Positions 18,001-24,136 of a stretch of DNA of 27,361 bases are shown here, piece by piece. Position numbers and translations under genes: made by a program. The notes under the pieces were generated by a model, which had not been told where the DNA came from, did no database searches, and was given only the letters and a program-made list of their open reading frames with translations. The stretch comes from an uncultured Flavobacteriales bacterium (GTDB taxonomy: Bacteria; Bacteroidota; Bacteroidia; Palsa-965), in contig CAMLEF010000015.1 in assembly GCA_946478675.1 (NCBI GenBank), positions 1-27,361 on the forward strand, given 5' to 3'. Every line of letters begins with the position of its first letter. Within the stretch, counting starts at the first letter, position 1.

Positions 18001-18323
18001 TTCTCTGCTGCTTCATCGAATTCTTTCGCCATGGAGAAACGGCACAGCAGCGCTTTTACCAGCTGCGCATCGTTCTTTTCCGTGCGGGCTTTTTCCAGCA
18101 GCAGTTGCGCCAGCGTATCGGCAGTGCGGTAAAGCCCGGCATCCGCCAGCGAATCGACGCGTTTCCAGTTGCGGTTGTAGGAGCTGCCTTTCGGAATGGA
18201 AATGGCCGGGGTGGCGTCCGCAAACTGGAAGTGCGGGGCTGCAAGAAAAAAGGCGACGATCAGCACGACCGCCGCGACGATCAATTTCGGAAGAAACGAT
18301 CCACGCGAAGTTGCGTTTGCCAT
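12084..18323 (-). CDS. Thioester-containing alpha-2-macroglobulin, inner-membrane anchored (copy 2)
   Basis: This 2079-residue paralogue of the gene at 4760-10963 has the same order of parts: a short N-terminus, an anchor helix (about 13-33), a helical region, the MG2 signature RAIYRPGQTVFFKGI (625-639), a bait-region-type domain ending DASLDEF (about 1138), a variable stretch (about 1141-1306), the A2M domain starting DETVFFYPH (1309) and the thioester motif C1538-A-E-Q1541 in HECAEQTF. Long identical runs with copy 1 lie in the C-terminal part, such as EFTSNPAWYAVQ and FLSNLEKNQELKN; the N-terminal third and the variable stretch differ much more. I use ATG 18323; the frame extends 15 codons upstream to a TTG, but that would put charged residues and prolines before the anchor and overlap TAAATTGG (18372-18365), a weak -7-like element. 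Its likely role is periplasmic protease trapping; why there are two is unknown. Confidence 0.95.
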   Translation of the reverse strand: MANATSRGSFLPKLIVAAVVLIVAFFLAAPHFQFADATPAISIPKGSSYNRNWKRVDSLADAGLYRTADTLAQLLLEKARTEKNDAQLVKALLCRFSMAKEFDEAAEKNAIYTTEAEIKKAKFPLKQVLHTLVGEMYEQYIDDFGYQHNSRSATENFQNDSIDTWDNEKLATAAVEHFRASLLPADSLLKTPVGTFAEIIHPGDSAANRLRPSLYDLLAHRAINFYSGANRRFRHPEKSFRVDQPAFFFPVNDFVKLDLPAVPGDSMAMQCEALNVYRQLLSARLKDTAVAALMDADRLRLEFVHDQYTGGEKDSLYEKSLRQLSQLHPENFVTADVLFDLARLYNTQGEDYKPYENEIVRWKKKTALALCDSTVARYPKTLGGENCAALAADIRRPSLSTTFDRVVFPDRPFAGLLLVQNVDTTYFRITKIISGKEFENEEDRLDYYLAQPVVQDWNVSVPSGGDYQQHSAQVKYPALPPGDYVLLLSKRNNFSLNTKKNVLAYEEFHVSAIAYCKREMQDVHEYLVVNRLTGEPLGGAEAQVWNSFYNGSTRKTEYRKGPLLHASKEGIVLVDRLKNPENYYLELKWKNNRLETGMSWRNNYWYETKREPRKAETTTTFFTDRAIYRPGQTVFFKGITVEHGKTSRLVTHQNTTVTLRDVNGQDVKSLELETNDYGSFSGSFVLPDNGLTGDMTLHNETGDKDLSVEEYKRPKFAIAFDNVKGQVRLGDKINITGTARTFAGSPLDNATVKYHVERNSGYDWFEDYDYNRERVTDKVIADGTVIVNDTGGFVFSFIAGIDSSKITPQEFCSYTITIDVTDISGETHSESKSLTVRKQPLQLDCYIGASREKSPTDSVTISLSNSDGEPIHSDVAVKVYRMKPAVAFQPEREWVRPDRFLYPKEAWEKDFPGLPYDYQPDSAKWKRDKVVFETTYNTASKLPLALSGEEKWESGTYEFEAVTHDQFGNVVKVTEQLALYSTDDKKAFPLDPYTLITIKPHVVPGERALFKVGTAFREATLYYDVAAGGKIIYRKHLTVTPDLSTVAIPIPKTLEQDWCQVNFTLVSNSRMYSFQSFIYVHQPSAPQAAPLEISYETFRDKLVPGQQEEWRLKIKGEKGEKVAAEMVATMYDASLDEFRMNNWDFNPWVLSDNNYAILPQWDGFFSGTTNSTTYGYWGWWMLNNYGSRSYDEINWFGYLHYSYNSRFCLVDLDKTEPDSSKQIGLNWQGYSNQAIADSISSVAVGYAKSGSYDVVVMDANGATASASEVSANATYAVTLEATGSVSYMWNMSDGQSKPLSEVKARKNLDETVFFYPHLLTDSTGAIVISFTMKEALTKWRFMAFAHTKDLRYTQSSREIITQKDLMVMPNAPRFFREGDHITFTARVANLTAGTLNGSAQLQLFDALTMQPIDAKFGNTNAKIPFTAEAGKGAPLSWELTVPEGVSAVTYRVVASAGNFSDGEENAVPVLSNRRLVTETLPLWVRGGESKEFRFEKLISQNGGSTTLRNQKLTLEFTSNPAWYAVQSLPYLMEFPHECAEQTFNRFYANSIAANIANSSPKMRAVFESWKGKSPEAFLSNLEKNQELKNTVLSETPWVLEAQDESERKRRVGLLFDVNHMADENGRAFQKLKMMQYDNGGWPWFEGMPEDRYITQYVIAGFGQLARLGSNTEESTEMVDKAIAYCDTRLGEDYAWIKKHDAANIDKDHLDYIAIQYLYARSYFVNAPFTESNRKAFDYYIAQAKKYWNTKSRYMQGMLALALFRNGDTQTANAIMRSLSETAIHNAELGMYWKENVAGWYWYEAPIETQSLLIEAFHEVKNDEKSVDEMRTWLLRNKQQQDWKTTRATADACYALLMNGTDWLATASDVQIVVGTKPIDPNANGEAEAGTGYFKTSWPGSEVSPEMGKVKISKPGAGVSYGAMYWQYFENMDKITPAKSPLQVTRKLFLQKKTPNGMVLEAITEQTALHPGDKVTVRIEMRNDRDMEYIHLKDLRASGFEPVNVFSQYKYQDGLGYYESTKDASTDFFFSFLPKGAHVFEYPLTVIHAGDFSCGVAEAQCMYAPEFAAHSEGLRVKVVK

Positions 18324-18419
18324 AAGAGGAAAAAATGCGTTTTGCTTTGCCGGGGGATGAGTTCCCAATTTAGGAAGAATACACGGAAGCGGGGGAAAGG
18401 TTCAATTGCGGAAAACATT

Positions 18420-18515
18420 GGGCGTGTCCCTCCTTCGTCGGGCCGGGCTATCCGCTACAAGTCCGGCATCGCGCTCGCCCACACGCTCCGGGCTTTCCGC
18501 TCCTATCCCTCACGC
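18420..18515. repeat. Structured Bacteroidota intergenic repeat (GGGATAG...GCGGATAGCCCG type)
   Basis: Read on the minus strand it begins GCGTGAGGGATAGGAGCGG, continues AAAGCCCGG, later has GACTTGTAGCGGATAGCCCG and ends near CACGCCC. The ends pair (GGGCGTG at 18420-18426 with CACGC at 18511-18515), and an inner 8-bp stem pairs 18459-18466 with 18488-18495 including one G-T pair. From memory this is one of the commonest intergenic repeats in Bacteroidota, with conserved flanks and a variable inner stem. It is not coding. It sits between the oxidase gene and macroglobulin copy 2. Confidence 0.65.
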
Positions 18516-18533
18516 AAAAAATATATTGCAACG

Positions 18534-18559
18534 AGCGTGACGAAGATGCACTTCACGCT
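18534..18559 (-). terminator. Probable terminator hairpin after the FAD-dependent oxidase
   Basis: AGCGTGA (18534-18540) and TCACGCT (18553-18559) are perfect complements around a 12-base loop; an alternative pairing extends through GAAG/CTTC. On the minus strand it lies 42 bases past the oxidase stop, and a run of six T (18521-18516) follows about a dozen bases later, so the T-run is not ideally placed. Confidence 0.4.
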
Positions 18560-18601
18560 GAGAGATTGTTTTTGAATGGGAGAAAGTGACATCTTCCGAA
18601 A

Positions 18602-19654
18602 TTACGCGAAGCGGGCGATGTCCACTTCGGGCAGCAGCGGAATTTTTTCTTCGAGATGCTGCACGAGCTGATCCGCGAGGAACGGCGCCAGCAGCACGGC
18701 TTTGCTTCCCATGCCGTTGAACACGCACAGTTGCGGATGCTCCGGGTGACGGCCCAGCAGCGGGCGACGATCTTTTACCGCAGGACGCACGCCGGCGAAA
18801 CGTTTTTCTACGTGAATGGGAACGCGGATGTATTTCGTGAGCTTGCCGAGCAATTCTTCTTCCGCATTCGGCGTAATCGTTTCGTCGTCGCGATCGTTTT
18901 CGAAGGTGGCGCCGGTGGCAAACCTTTCGTTTCCCATTGGCACGAGATACGCGCCGCGATTGAAAATGTCTTTCGCGTCAAACCCGGGAATGTGCACGTG
19001 CAGCACTTGCCCTTTCACCGGGCGCAGCGGAAGAAAACCGAACCAGTGATCTTTCCGCGCCAGGTGGCCTTCGCAGAAAATCACCGTCGTTGCCGCGATG
19101 CGATTGTCATAGACCGCGCCTTCGCCGGAAAGCGACAGCTTCGAAGGATCGAACGTTTCGCGGAACAACGATTGCTGCTGCTCGAATTTTGCGGAAACGT
19201 CACTGATGAATTTTACGGTATCGATATGCCCCGCTTCTTTCACCACGCCGATGCCGAAAGGCGTATCGAGAATATCTGCGTAATAATTCTCCAGGACCTC
19301 CGGTGAAGCGAAACGCTGCGGTTGTGCGGCGCAGGCTTTTTCCCATTGCTGCCGTTCGCTTTCCGCTGCGAAAACTTTCAGCACGCGCCGCGGATGAAAA
19401 AACTCTTCGCTGCCGAGAAAACTTTCCGCTTCGGGATAAAACCGGTTCACGAAATCCACCAGCTCGCCTGCGCGCCAGTTGTCCGTCATGCGGCGAAAGT
19501 TGAACGGGTTGTAAGCGCCGGCGGCTACGCGCGAGCTCGAAGAAAGTTGCGGCTGATCGATGACGGCTACGCTCCGGCCTTTTTGCAGCAGCGTTACCGC
19601 GAGCATACTGCCGGACAGGCCCTGCCCGATGAGGAGATAATCTACCCGTTGCAT
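18602..19654 (-). CDS. FAD-dependent oxidoreductase, DAO (D-amino-acid/glycine oxidase-like) family
   Basis: This 350-residue protein opens with the dinucleotide-binding fold VDYLLIGQGLSGSMLA: the GxGxxG glycines are G10, G12 and G15, and D33 in AVIDQP is the expected ribose-binding acid. Next comes SSSSRVAAGAYNPFNFRR, where DAO proteins contact the flavin. PVKGQVLHV and the late motif VFNGMGSKAVLLAPFLADQL (C-terminal 40 residues) match the FAD-binding end of the family. Members oxidise amines or amino acids such as glycine, sarcosine or D-amino acids; I see nothing that fixes the substrate here. It appears cytosolic, with no signal peptide. The gene is divergent from the SPFH gene (96-base gap) and upstream of macroglobulin copy 2 on the same strand, but a repeat and a hairpin separate them, so I do not treat them as one operon. 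Confidence 0.85.
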   Translation of the reverse strand: MQRVDYLLIGQGLSGSMLAVTLLQKGRSVAVIDQPQLSSSSRVAAGAYNPFNFRRMTDNWRAGELVDFVNRFYPEAESFLGSEEFFHPRRVLKVFAAESERQQWEKACAAQPQRFASPEVLENYYADILDTPFGIGVVKEAGHIDTVKFISDVSAKFEQQQSLFRETFDPSKLSLSGEGAVYDNRIAATTVIFCEGHLARKDHWFGFLPLRPVKGQVLHVHIPGFDAKDIFNRGAYLVPMGNERFATGATFENDRDDETITPNAEEELLGKLTKYIRVPIHVEKRFAGVRPAVKDRRPLLGRHPEHPQLCVFNGMGSKAVLLAPFLADQLVQHLEEKIPLLPEVDIARFA

Positions 19655-19750
19655 CCGGCAAAGAACGGCAAAAAGAGATCGCTATTTTGTGAGGCAGCTC
19701 ATGCTCTCTTTTTCCTAACTTTCCTCCGTCTAACCAAACTCATTCCGCCC

Positions 19751-20689
19751 ATGAATCCCGGCACCGTTTTAATGATCATCATTATCATTTTCGTTCTGCT
19801 GATCATCTTCTCTTCTTTCGTTACGATCCAGCAGGGCACCGTCGGCGTCACCACGATTTTCGGAAAATACAACCGCGTGCTGCGCCCCGGCCTCAACTTT
19901 AAAATTCCGCTGATCGAAAAGATCTACAAGCGCATTTCCATCCAGAACCGTTCGGCCGAGCTGGGTTTCCAGGCGGTAACGGTTGACCAGGCCAACGTCA
20001 ACTTTACGGCGATGCTGCTGTACGCGGTCGTCAACCAGGACGAAGCCACGATCCAGAACGTCGCGTTCAAATTCGTCAACGACCAGAACCTCATGCAGGC
20101 GCTCGTTCGTTCGATCGAAGGTTCGGTGCGCGCTTTCGTTGCGACGAAAAAACAATCGGAAGTGCTTTCGCTGCGCCGCGATATCGTGGAAGCGGTAAAA
20201 GACCAGCTCGACACGATCCTCGAAGGTTGGGGCTATCACCTCATCGACCTTCAGCTGAACGACATCACCTTCGACGAGGAAGTGATGCGCTCGATGGCGA
20301 AAGTGGTGGCGTCAAACAACCTGAAGGCAGCTGCGGAGAACGAAGGCCAGGCGCTGCTCATCACGAAAACGAAAGCGGCAGAAGCGGAAGGTAACGCCAT
20401 CAAAATTTCGGCGCAGGCAGAGAAGGACGCTGCACAGCTCCGCGGACAGGGTGTTGCGCTGTTCCGTGAAGAAGTGGCGCGCGGTATGAGCCATGCGGCA
20501 AAGATGATGCAGGACTCCAACCTCGACGCATCACTGATCCTGTTCAGCATGTGGACGGAAGCGGTGAAGAATTTCGCGGAGCATGGCAAAGGCAACGTGA
20601 TCTTCCTCGACGGCTCAACGGAAGGGATGGAAAAAACGCTGCGGCAGATGATGGCTATCGGTCAGATGAACGTGAAGCCTCAGAAATAA
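19751..20689 (+). CDS. SPFH/band 7 membrane scaffold protein
   Basis: This 312-residue protein has one N-terminal helix (about 6-26, rich in isoleucine), directly followed by TIQQGTVGVTTIFGKYNRVLRPGLNFKIP in spaced form: the QQG-x-VGV and RPGLNF-x-IP signatures of the SPFH/prohibitin domain. Residues about 190-260 form a charged heptad-like helix (KTKAAEAEGNAIKISAQAE), the usual assembly coiled coil. It most resembles the HIR/stomatin-like branch. Such proteins form large ring cages on the membrane and organise proteases or lipid domains; there is no adjacent NfeD gene. The open frame extends far upstream, but the family N-terminus and the antisense oxidase gene there support ATG 19751. A TATTTTG (19683-19689) resembles the -7 element with one base missing. 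It ends in a clear terminator. Confidence 0.9.
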   Translation: MNPGTVLMIIIIIFVLLIIFSSFVTIQQGTVGVTTIFGKYNRVLRPGLNFKIPLIEKIYKRISIQNRSAELGFQAVTVDQANVNFTAMLLYAVVNQDEATIQNVAFKFVNDQNLMQALVRSIEGSVRAFVATKKQSEVLSLRRDIVEAVKDQLDTILEGWGYHLIDLQLNDITFDEEVMRSMAKVVASNNLKAAAENEGQALLITKTKAAEAEGNAIKISAQAEKDAAQLRGQGVALFREEVARGMSHAAKMMQDSNLDASLILFSMWTEAVKNFAEHGKGNVIFLDGSTEGMEKTLRQMMAIGQMNVKPQK

Positions 20690-20695
20690 TCTTTA

Positions 20696-20739
20696 ATGAT
20701 GCCCGGTTGTGATGAAAGCAGCCGGGCATTTTCTTTTCC
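20696..20739 (+). terminator. Rho-independent terminator after the SPFH gene
   Basis: ATGCCCGGTTG (20699-20709) pairs with CAGCCGGGCAT (20719-20729), 11 bp with one G-T pair and a 9-base loop, followed by TTTTCTTTT. It starts ten bases after the SPFH stop and also shows that the next gene starts downstream of it. Confidence 0.85.
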
Positions 20740-20741
20740 CT

Positions 20742-21182
20742 GTGAAGAAGCGCAAGAAAAAAATACGTGAGCCGGAGCGCATCGGCCGGCGCGAGCGGGT
20801 AGACTTCCCCGACCTGGGGCTGTTCGGACTGACGGCGAAGATCGATACGGGCGCGAATACGACGGCGCTGCATTGTCATCACGTGCGCGTGGAAAACGGC
20901 GTGCTGTTCTTCCGGCTGCTCGATGAAAACCATCCCGAATACCAGGCGCGCGAGCATCGTTTCGAACAGTTCGAGCAGAAGCTGATCCGTTCCTCGTTCG
21001 GCGAAGAAGAGATGCGCTACATCATCCGCACGCGCATCCGTCTCGGCAACCGCACCATCCTCAGCATCGTGTCGCTCACCGACCGCAAAAGCATGAAATA
21101 CCCGGTGCTCATCGGTCGCCGGCTGCTGAAGAACCGATTCCTTGTTGACGTATCTTTACTAAACACCCTTTCCCAATCCTGA
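20742..21182 (+). CDS. RimB-like aspartic protease (annotated as ATP-dependent zinc protease, PF05618 type)
   Basis: This 146-residue protein has a lysine/arginine-rich start, then [25 protein letters not shown] in spaced form: D35-T-G-A is the retropepsin-like active-site motif. The C-terminal half holds [20 protein letters not shown], the second family signature. Length is typical. Relatives beside rimK in Pseudomonas (RimB) cleave or regulate polyglutamate tails added to ribosomal protein S6, so a cytosolic role opposing RimK is likely by context. The frame also contains an upstream GTG (20709) and ATG (20712), but both lie inside the terminator stem and loop of the preceding gene, so I choose GTG 20742. 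It ends one base before rimK (TGA 21180-21182, ATG 21184), so the two are almost certainly co-translated. Confidence 0.82.
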   Translation: MKKRKKKIREPERIGRRERVDFPDLGLFGLTAKIDTGANTTALHCHHVRVENGVLFFRLLDENHPEYQAREHRFEQFEQKLIRSSFGEEEMRYIIRTRIRLGNRTILSIVSLTDRKSMKYPVLIGRRLLKNRFLVDVSLLNTLSQS

Positions 21183-21183
21183 T

Positions 21184-22071
21184 ATGCGCATCGCCATTCT
21201 CTCGCGCAACGCGAATCTTTATTCGACACAGCGCCTCGTAGAAGCCGGACAAGTTCGCGGCCATGAAATGCAGGTGATCGATCACCAGAAGTGCGTGCTG
21301 GTCATCGAGCAAAGCCAGCCGCGGATCATCTACAAAGGCGAAGAGCTGAAAGGCATCGACGCCATTATTCCGCGGATCGGCGCGAGCGTTACGTTTTACG
21401 GCGCGGCGGTGGTGCGGCAGTTCGAGCAGATGCACATCTTCTCCACCGTCGAGTCGCAGGCGCTGGTGCGTTCGCGCGATAAGCTGCGCAGTCTGCAGCT
21501 GCTGGCGAAGGCCGGCATCGGCATGCCGAAAACCGCGTTCGCTTCGAGCCCGAAAGACATCGACGACGTGATCAAGCAGGTGGGCGGCGCACCGGTCGTC
21601 ATCAAGCTGCTCGAAGGCACACAGGGCATCGGCGTCATTCTCGCGGAAACGCACAACTCGGCGAAGTCGGTGATCGAAGCGTTCCTCGGCGTGGAGGTGA
21701 ACATCCTCGTGCAGGAATTCATCAAGGAAGCGAAAGGCGCGGACGTGCGTGCATTCATCGTCGACGGACAGATCGTAGGTGCGATGCGCCGGCAGGGTGC
21801 GGAGGGCGACTTCCGTTCCAACCTGCACCGCGGCGGAAAGGCATCGCTGATCCAGCTTTCATCGGAAGAAAAAGCAACGGCGATCAAAGCCGTGAAGAAA
21901 TTAGGACTTGCGATTGCGGGCGTGGATATGCTGCAGGGCGCGCGCGGGCCGCTGGTGATGGAAGTGAATTCGTCGCCGGGATTGGAAGGTATTGAAGGTG
22001 CAACAGGCGTGGATATTGCCGGGAAGATTATTGAGTATGTCGAGCGGAATGAGTTTCACGGACATGTGTAG
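21184..22071 (+). CDS. rimK: RimK, ribosomal protein S6 glutamate ligase (ATP-grasp)
   Basis: This 295-residue protein is nearly full-length identical in layout to RimK. It has the N-terminal fold [18 protein letters not shown], the [21 protein letters not shown] segment in spaced form (65-83), then the ATP-grasp core: [14 protein letters not shown] (about 138-151), [20 protein letters not shown] with the conserved [16 protein letters not shown], and the metal site [14 protein letters not shown]. RimK adds glutamates to the C-terminus of S6 (and can make polyglutamate), altering ribosome behaviour and translation. Substrate here is inferred from the family. It starts one base after the protease gene. 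The following hydrolase gene, normally close by, is pushed 558 bases away by the repeat array. Confidence 0.93.
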   Translation: MRIAILSRNANLYSTQRLVEAGQVRGHEMQVIDHQKCVLVIEQSQPRIIYKGEELKGIDAIIPRIGASVTFYGAAVVRQFEQMHIFSTVESQALVRSRDKLRSLQLLAKAGIGMPKTAFASSPKDIDDVIKQVGGAPVVIKLLEGTQGIGVILAETHNSAKSVIEAFLGVEVNILVQEFIKEAKGADVRAFIVDGQIVGAMRRQGAEGDFRSNLHRGGKASLIQLSSEEKATAIKAVKKLGLAIAGVDMLQGARGPLVMEVNSSPGLEGIEGATGVDIAGKIIEYVERNEFHGHV

Positions 22072-22073
22072 GG

Positions 22074-22629
22074 GGGTTACGAATTACGAATAGATACGAA
22101 TACCGCGAATTACGAATGTTGCGAATGAAATACGAATGGGGAGGCGGGTGCGAATTACGAATTGTTGCGAATATCCGAATTACGAATTGTTACGAATGAA
22201 ATACGAATGGGGGATGCGGTGGTGCTCCCATTTTGCTTTTGTAGATGGGGATGCGGGGTTACGAATAGCGAATGACTACGAATACCGCGAATGGGGAGGC
22301 GGGTGCGAATTACGAATTGTACGAATATCCGAATTACGAATTGTTACGAATGAAATACGAATGGGGGATGCGGGGTTACGAATAACGAATGACTACGAAT
22401 ACCGCGAATGACGATGGTTGCGAATGATGCGGGATGCAGGGTTACGAATAGCGAATGACTACGAATACCACGAATGACGATGGTTGCGAATGATGCGGGA
22501 TACAGGGTTACGAATAGCGAATGATTACGAATACCGGAATAACAAATAAGGAATGAGGAGGGTGGTTTTAATTGAGAACGGTGCTCTTTACGTATTCGTA
22601 TATTCGTATCCATTCGTAATTCGTAACCC
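22074..22629. repeat. TACGAAT repeat array bounded by a 29-bp inverted repeat
   Basis: This whole gap between rimK and the hydrolase gene is degenerate TACGAAT/GCGAAT/GAATTACGAAT repeats. Its left end 22074-22102 (starting GGGTTACGAATTACGAAT) and right end 22601-22629 (ending ATTCGTAATTCGTAACCC) are inverted copies over 29 bases with one mismatch. Internally, an 83-84-base unit occurs twice (22136-22219 and 22291-22373) and a 66-base unit recurs from 22373. There is a more unique stretch at 22220-22255 and another at about 22536-22590. Open frames through it are only repeats and are not genes. If transcribed as part of the operon, the ends could form a long-range stem. Confidence 0.85.
22373..22535. 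repeat. 66-bp tandem repeat, about 2.5 copies
   Basis: Units start at 22373, 22439 and 22505, exactly 66 bases apart, each beginning GGGTTACGAATA. The first two are complete and the third stops matching near 22535. Copies differ at only a few positions, so this block probably arose recently by replication slippage or unequal crossing-over. Confidence 0.85.
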
Positions 22630-23577
22630 TTGGGAAAACCCTTTCACATACAAGGTCAGACGATCCGTGCGGGAGAACATGCGCAGGTTGTGCTGAACAT
22701 TTACAAGCTGCCGACGCATACGCTGATCGAGATCCCGGTTTTTATTTTCAACGGTGAAGAAGACGGGCCGACGATCCTTTTCCTCGCGGGCATGCACGGC
22801 GATGAGATCAACGGCATCGAAGTGGTGCGACGATTGATCAAGCGGAAAGACGTGCAGAAACCGAAACGCGGCTGCATCGTGGCGATCCCGGTCATCAATA
22901 TTATTTCATTCCTCGCGGGCGCGCGCGATCTTCCCGACGGCCGCGACCTGAACCGTTGTTTCCCGGGATCACGGAACGGTTCGCTCGGCAGCCGTATTGC
23001 CCGCGACCTGATGGAGACGATCATTCCGCAAATCGATTTCGGTTTCGACTTTCACACGGGCGGCGCGAAAATTTCCAACTTCCCGCAGATCCGCTGCGTG
23101 TTCGACGATCCGAAAAATCTCGCGCTCGGAAAGATCTTCGGTCCGCCGATGGTGATCAATGCGCCGTTCCGCGAACATACGTTGCGCAAAGAAGCTTCGC
23201 TCGCTGGGAAACAGATCCTCGTTTTTGAAGGCGGCGAATCCAAACGTTTCGATTACGACAGCGTCGAAGAAGGCATCGCCGGCTGCCTGCGCACGCTGAG
23301 CCATTTCCGCATGATCAAAACGAAAGCGGCGAAACAGAAAACCGTGCTCCTGAAAAAATCGACGTGGGTGCGCGCGAAAAGCTCCGGCCTTTTCCACACG
23401 ACAAAAATCTCAGGCGGCGCCGTCAGCAAAGGCGAAGTGCTCGGCATGATCTGCGATCCGTACGGAGAAGTCGAGCACGAGCTGCATGCGCCGGTCGACG
23501 GCTTTATCGTGGGCGTGAATAACCAGCCGGTCGTGAACCAGGGCGATGCGCTTATTCATATTGGTATTGTCCGTTAA
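22630..23577 (+). CDS. AspA/AstE-type zinc hydrolase (succinylglutamate desuccinylase/aspartoacylase family) of the Rim cluster
   Basis: This 315-residue protein carries the M14-like zinc site: H56 and E59 in AGMHGDEING and H142 in DFHTGG. DLNRCFPG (107-113) is the substrate-binding segment and VFEGGES the probable catalytic glutamate region. The C-terminal part from about residue 245 (SSGLF through GDALIHIGIV) looks like a barrel-sandwich, lipoyl-like domain, common in this branch. Family members cleave N-acyl or glutamyl amino-acid bonds. Next to rimK and the RimB-like protease, removal of glutamate tails or processing of RimK products is the likely role, but this is inference. The start must be TTG 22630: an in-frame TAA lies at 22624-22626 and the next Met is inside the zinc motif. 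That TTG touches the right end of the repeat array, so the native 5' region may have been replaced. Confidence 0.88.
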   Translation: MGKPFHIQGQTIRAGEHAQVVLNIYKLPTHTLIEIPVFIFNGEEDGPTILFLAGMHGDEINGIEVVRRLIKRKDVQKPKRGCIVAIPVINIISFLAGARDLPDGRDLNRCFPGSRNGSLGSRIARDLMETIIPQIDFGFDFHTGGAKISNFPQIRCVFDDPKNLALGKIFGPPMVINAPFREHTLRKEASLAGKQILVFEGGESKRFDYDSVEEGIAGCLRTLSHFRMIKTKAAKQKTVLLKKSTWVRAKSSGLFHTTKISGGAVSKGEVLGMICDPYGEVEHELHAPVDGFIVGVNNQPVVNQGDALIHIGIVR

Positions 23578-24061
23578 GTGGTGGCTCGGACCATTACTGT
23601 TGTTGGGGCTATGCGTAATTATCGCTTTGGCTTTCCTTATCTATTCGGAGAATTGGAACCGGCAGGAAAAACTCGCAACGCGAATCAGGAAAAATGCGCG
23701 GCTGATCGAACGCGATGTGCCGATTCGTTTCCGGGGTATTACGATATTCAACGACGAGTCTGGTTTGTGGAAGTGGAAAGACATTGATGTATTCCTCGTG
23801 CCGGAAGGAATGCTGCTACGCGGGATACAAAACTCCGATGGTTTTTACCAATACATCTTTCTATACCGGTCTGCGAATGGCCGCAAGGCGTATGCCGGTT
23901 GTCACCTGAGCGGGCAATGGGTTACGCCGGCAGTGAACGATGGGATTGAATTTACAGCACTGCTTTCTTTCGCGATGGGAGGAAGCTTCTACTGTACCAT
24001 CCATCTTTCTATAAATGATGCAACTTTGCAGGAGTTTTGCCGACAGGGACTGATCGCGTGA
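23546..24061 (+). CDS. Small single-helix membrane protein, unknown function
   Basis: This 171-residue protein overlaps the end of the hydrolase gene by 32 bases. It has one strong N-terminal helix (about 12-33, WWLGPLLLLGLCVIIALAFLIY), then a basic stretch (RQEKLATRIRKNARL) and a soluble domain of about 125 residues with alternating strands (PIRFRGITIFN, WKWKDIDVFLVPEGMLLRG, GFYQYIFLY), likely a PH-like or beta-barrel fold. The orientation is probably soluble part in the cytoplasm because of the positive residues after the helix. I recognise no family. TTG codons at 23561 and 23567 are alternative starts with less overlap. The translational coupling suggests co-expression with the Rim cluster. 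Its codon use seems slightly less GC-biased than the upstream genes. Confidence 0.65.
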   Translation: MRLFILVLSVKWWLGPLLLLGLCVIIALAFLIYSENWNRQEKLATRIRKNARLIERDVPIRFRGITIFNDESGLWKWKDIDVFLVPEGMLLRGIQNSDGFYQYIFLYRSANGRKAYAGCHLSGQWVTPAVNDGIEFTALLSFAMGGSFYCTIHLSINDATLQEFCRQGLIA

Positions 24062-24136
24062 CAACCGTCAGTTCATCGGCCGATGGCAGTCAGCATTTTT
24101 CAACTACGCGCTGCCGATTTTTGATCAACTATTTTC

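Noticed and set aside
18324..18368. Longer N-terminus for macroglobulin copy 2 from TTG 18368
   Set aside because: The extra 15 residues would precede the anchor without any match in copy 1, and the TTG overlaps a -7-like element.
19322..19750. Upstream extension of the SPFH protein frame
   Set aside because: That part is antisense to the oxidase gene, and SPFH proteins begin with the membrane helix that starts at ATG 19751.
20709..20741. Earlier GTG or ATG start for the RimB-like protease
   Set aside because: Both lie inside the terminator hairpin of the SPFH gene; the family N-terminus starts at the lysine-rich stretch after GTG 20742.
22074..22629. CRISPR array or a repeat-protein gene
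   Set aside because: Repeat units are degenerate, of mixed length and without unique spacers of even size. The open frames at 22136-22411 and 22344-22613 are only translated repeats, with no start context or family similarity.
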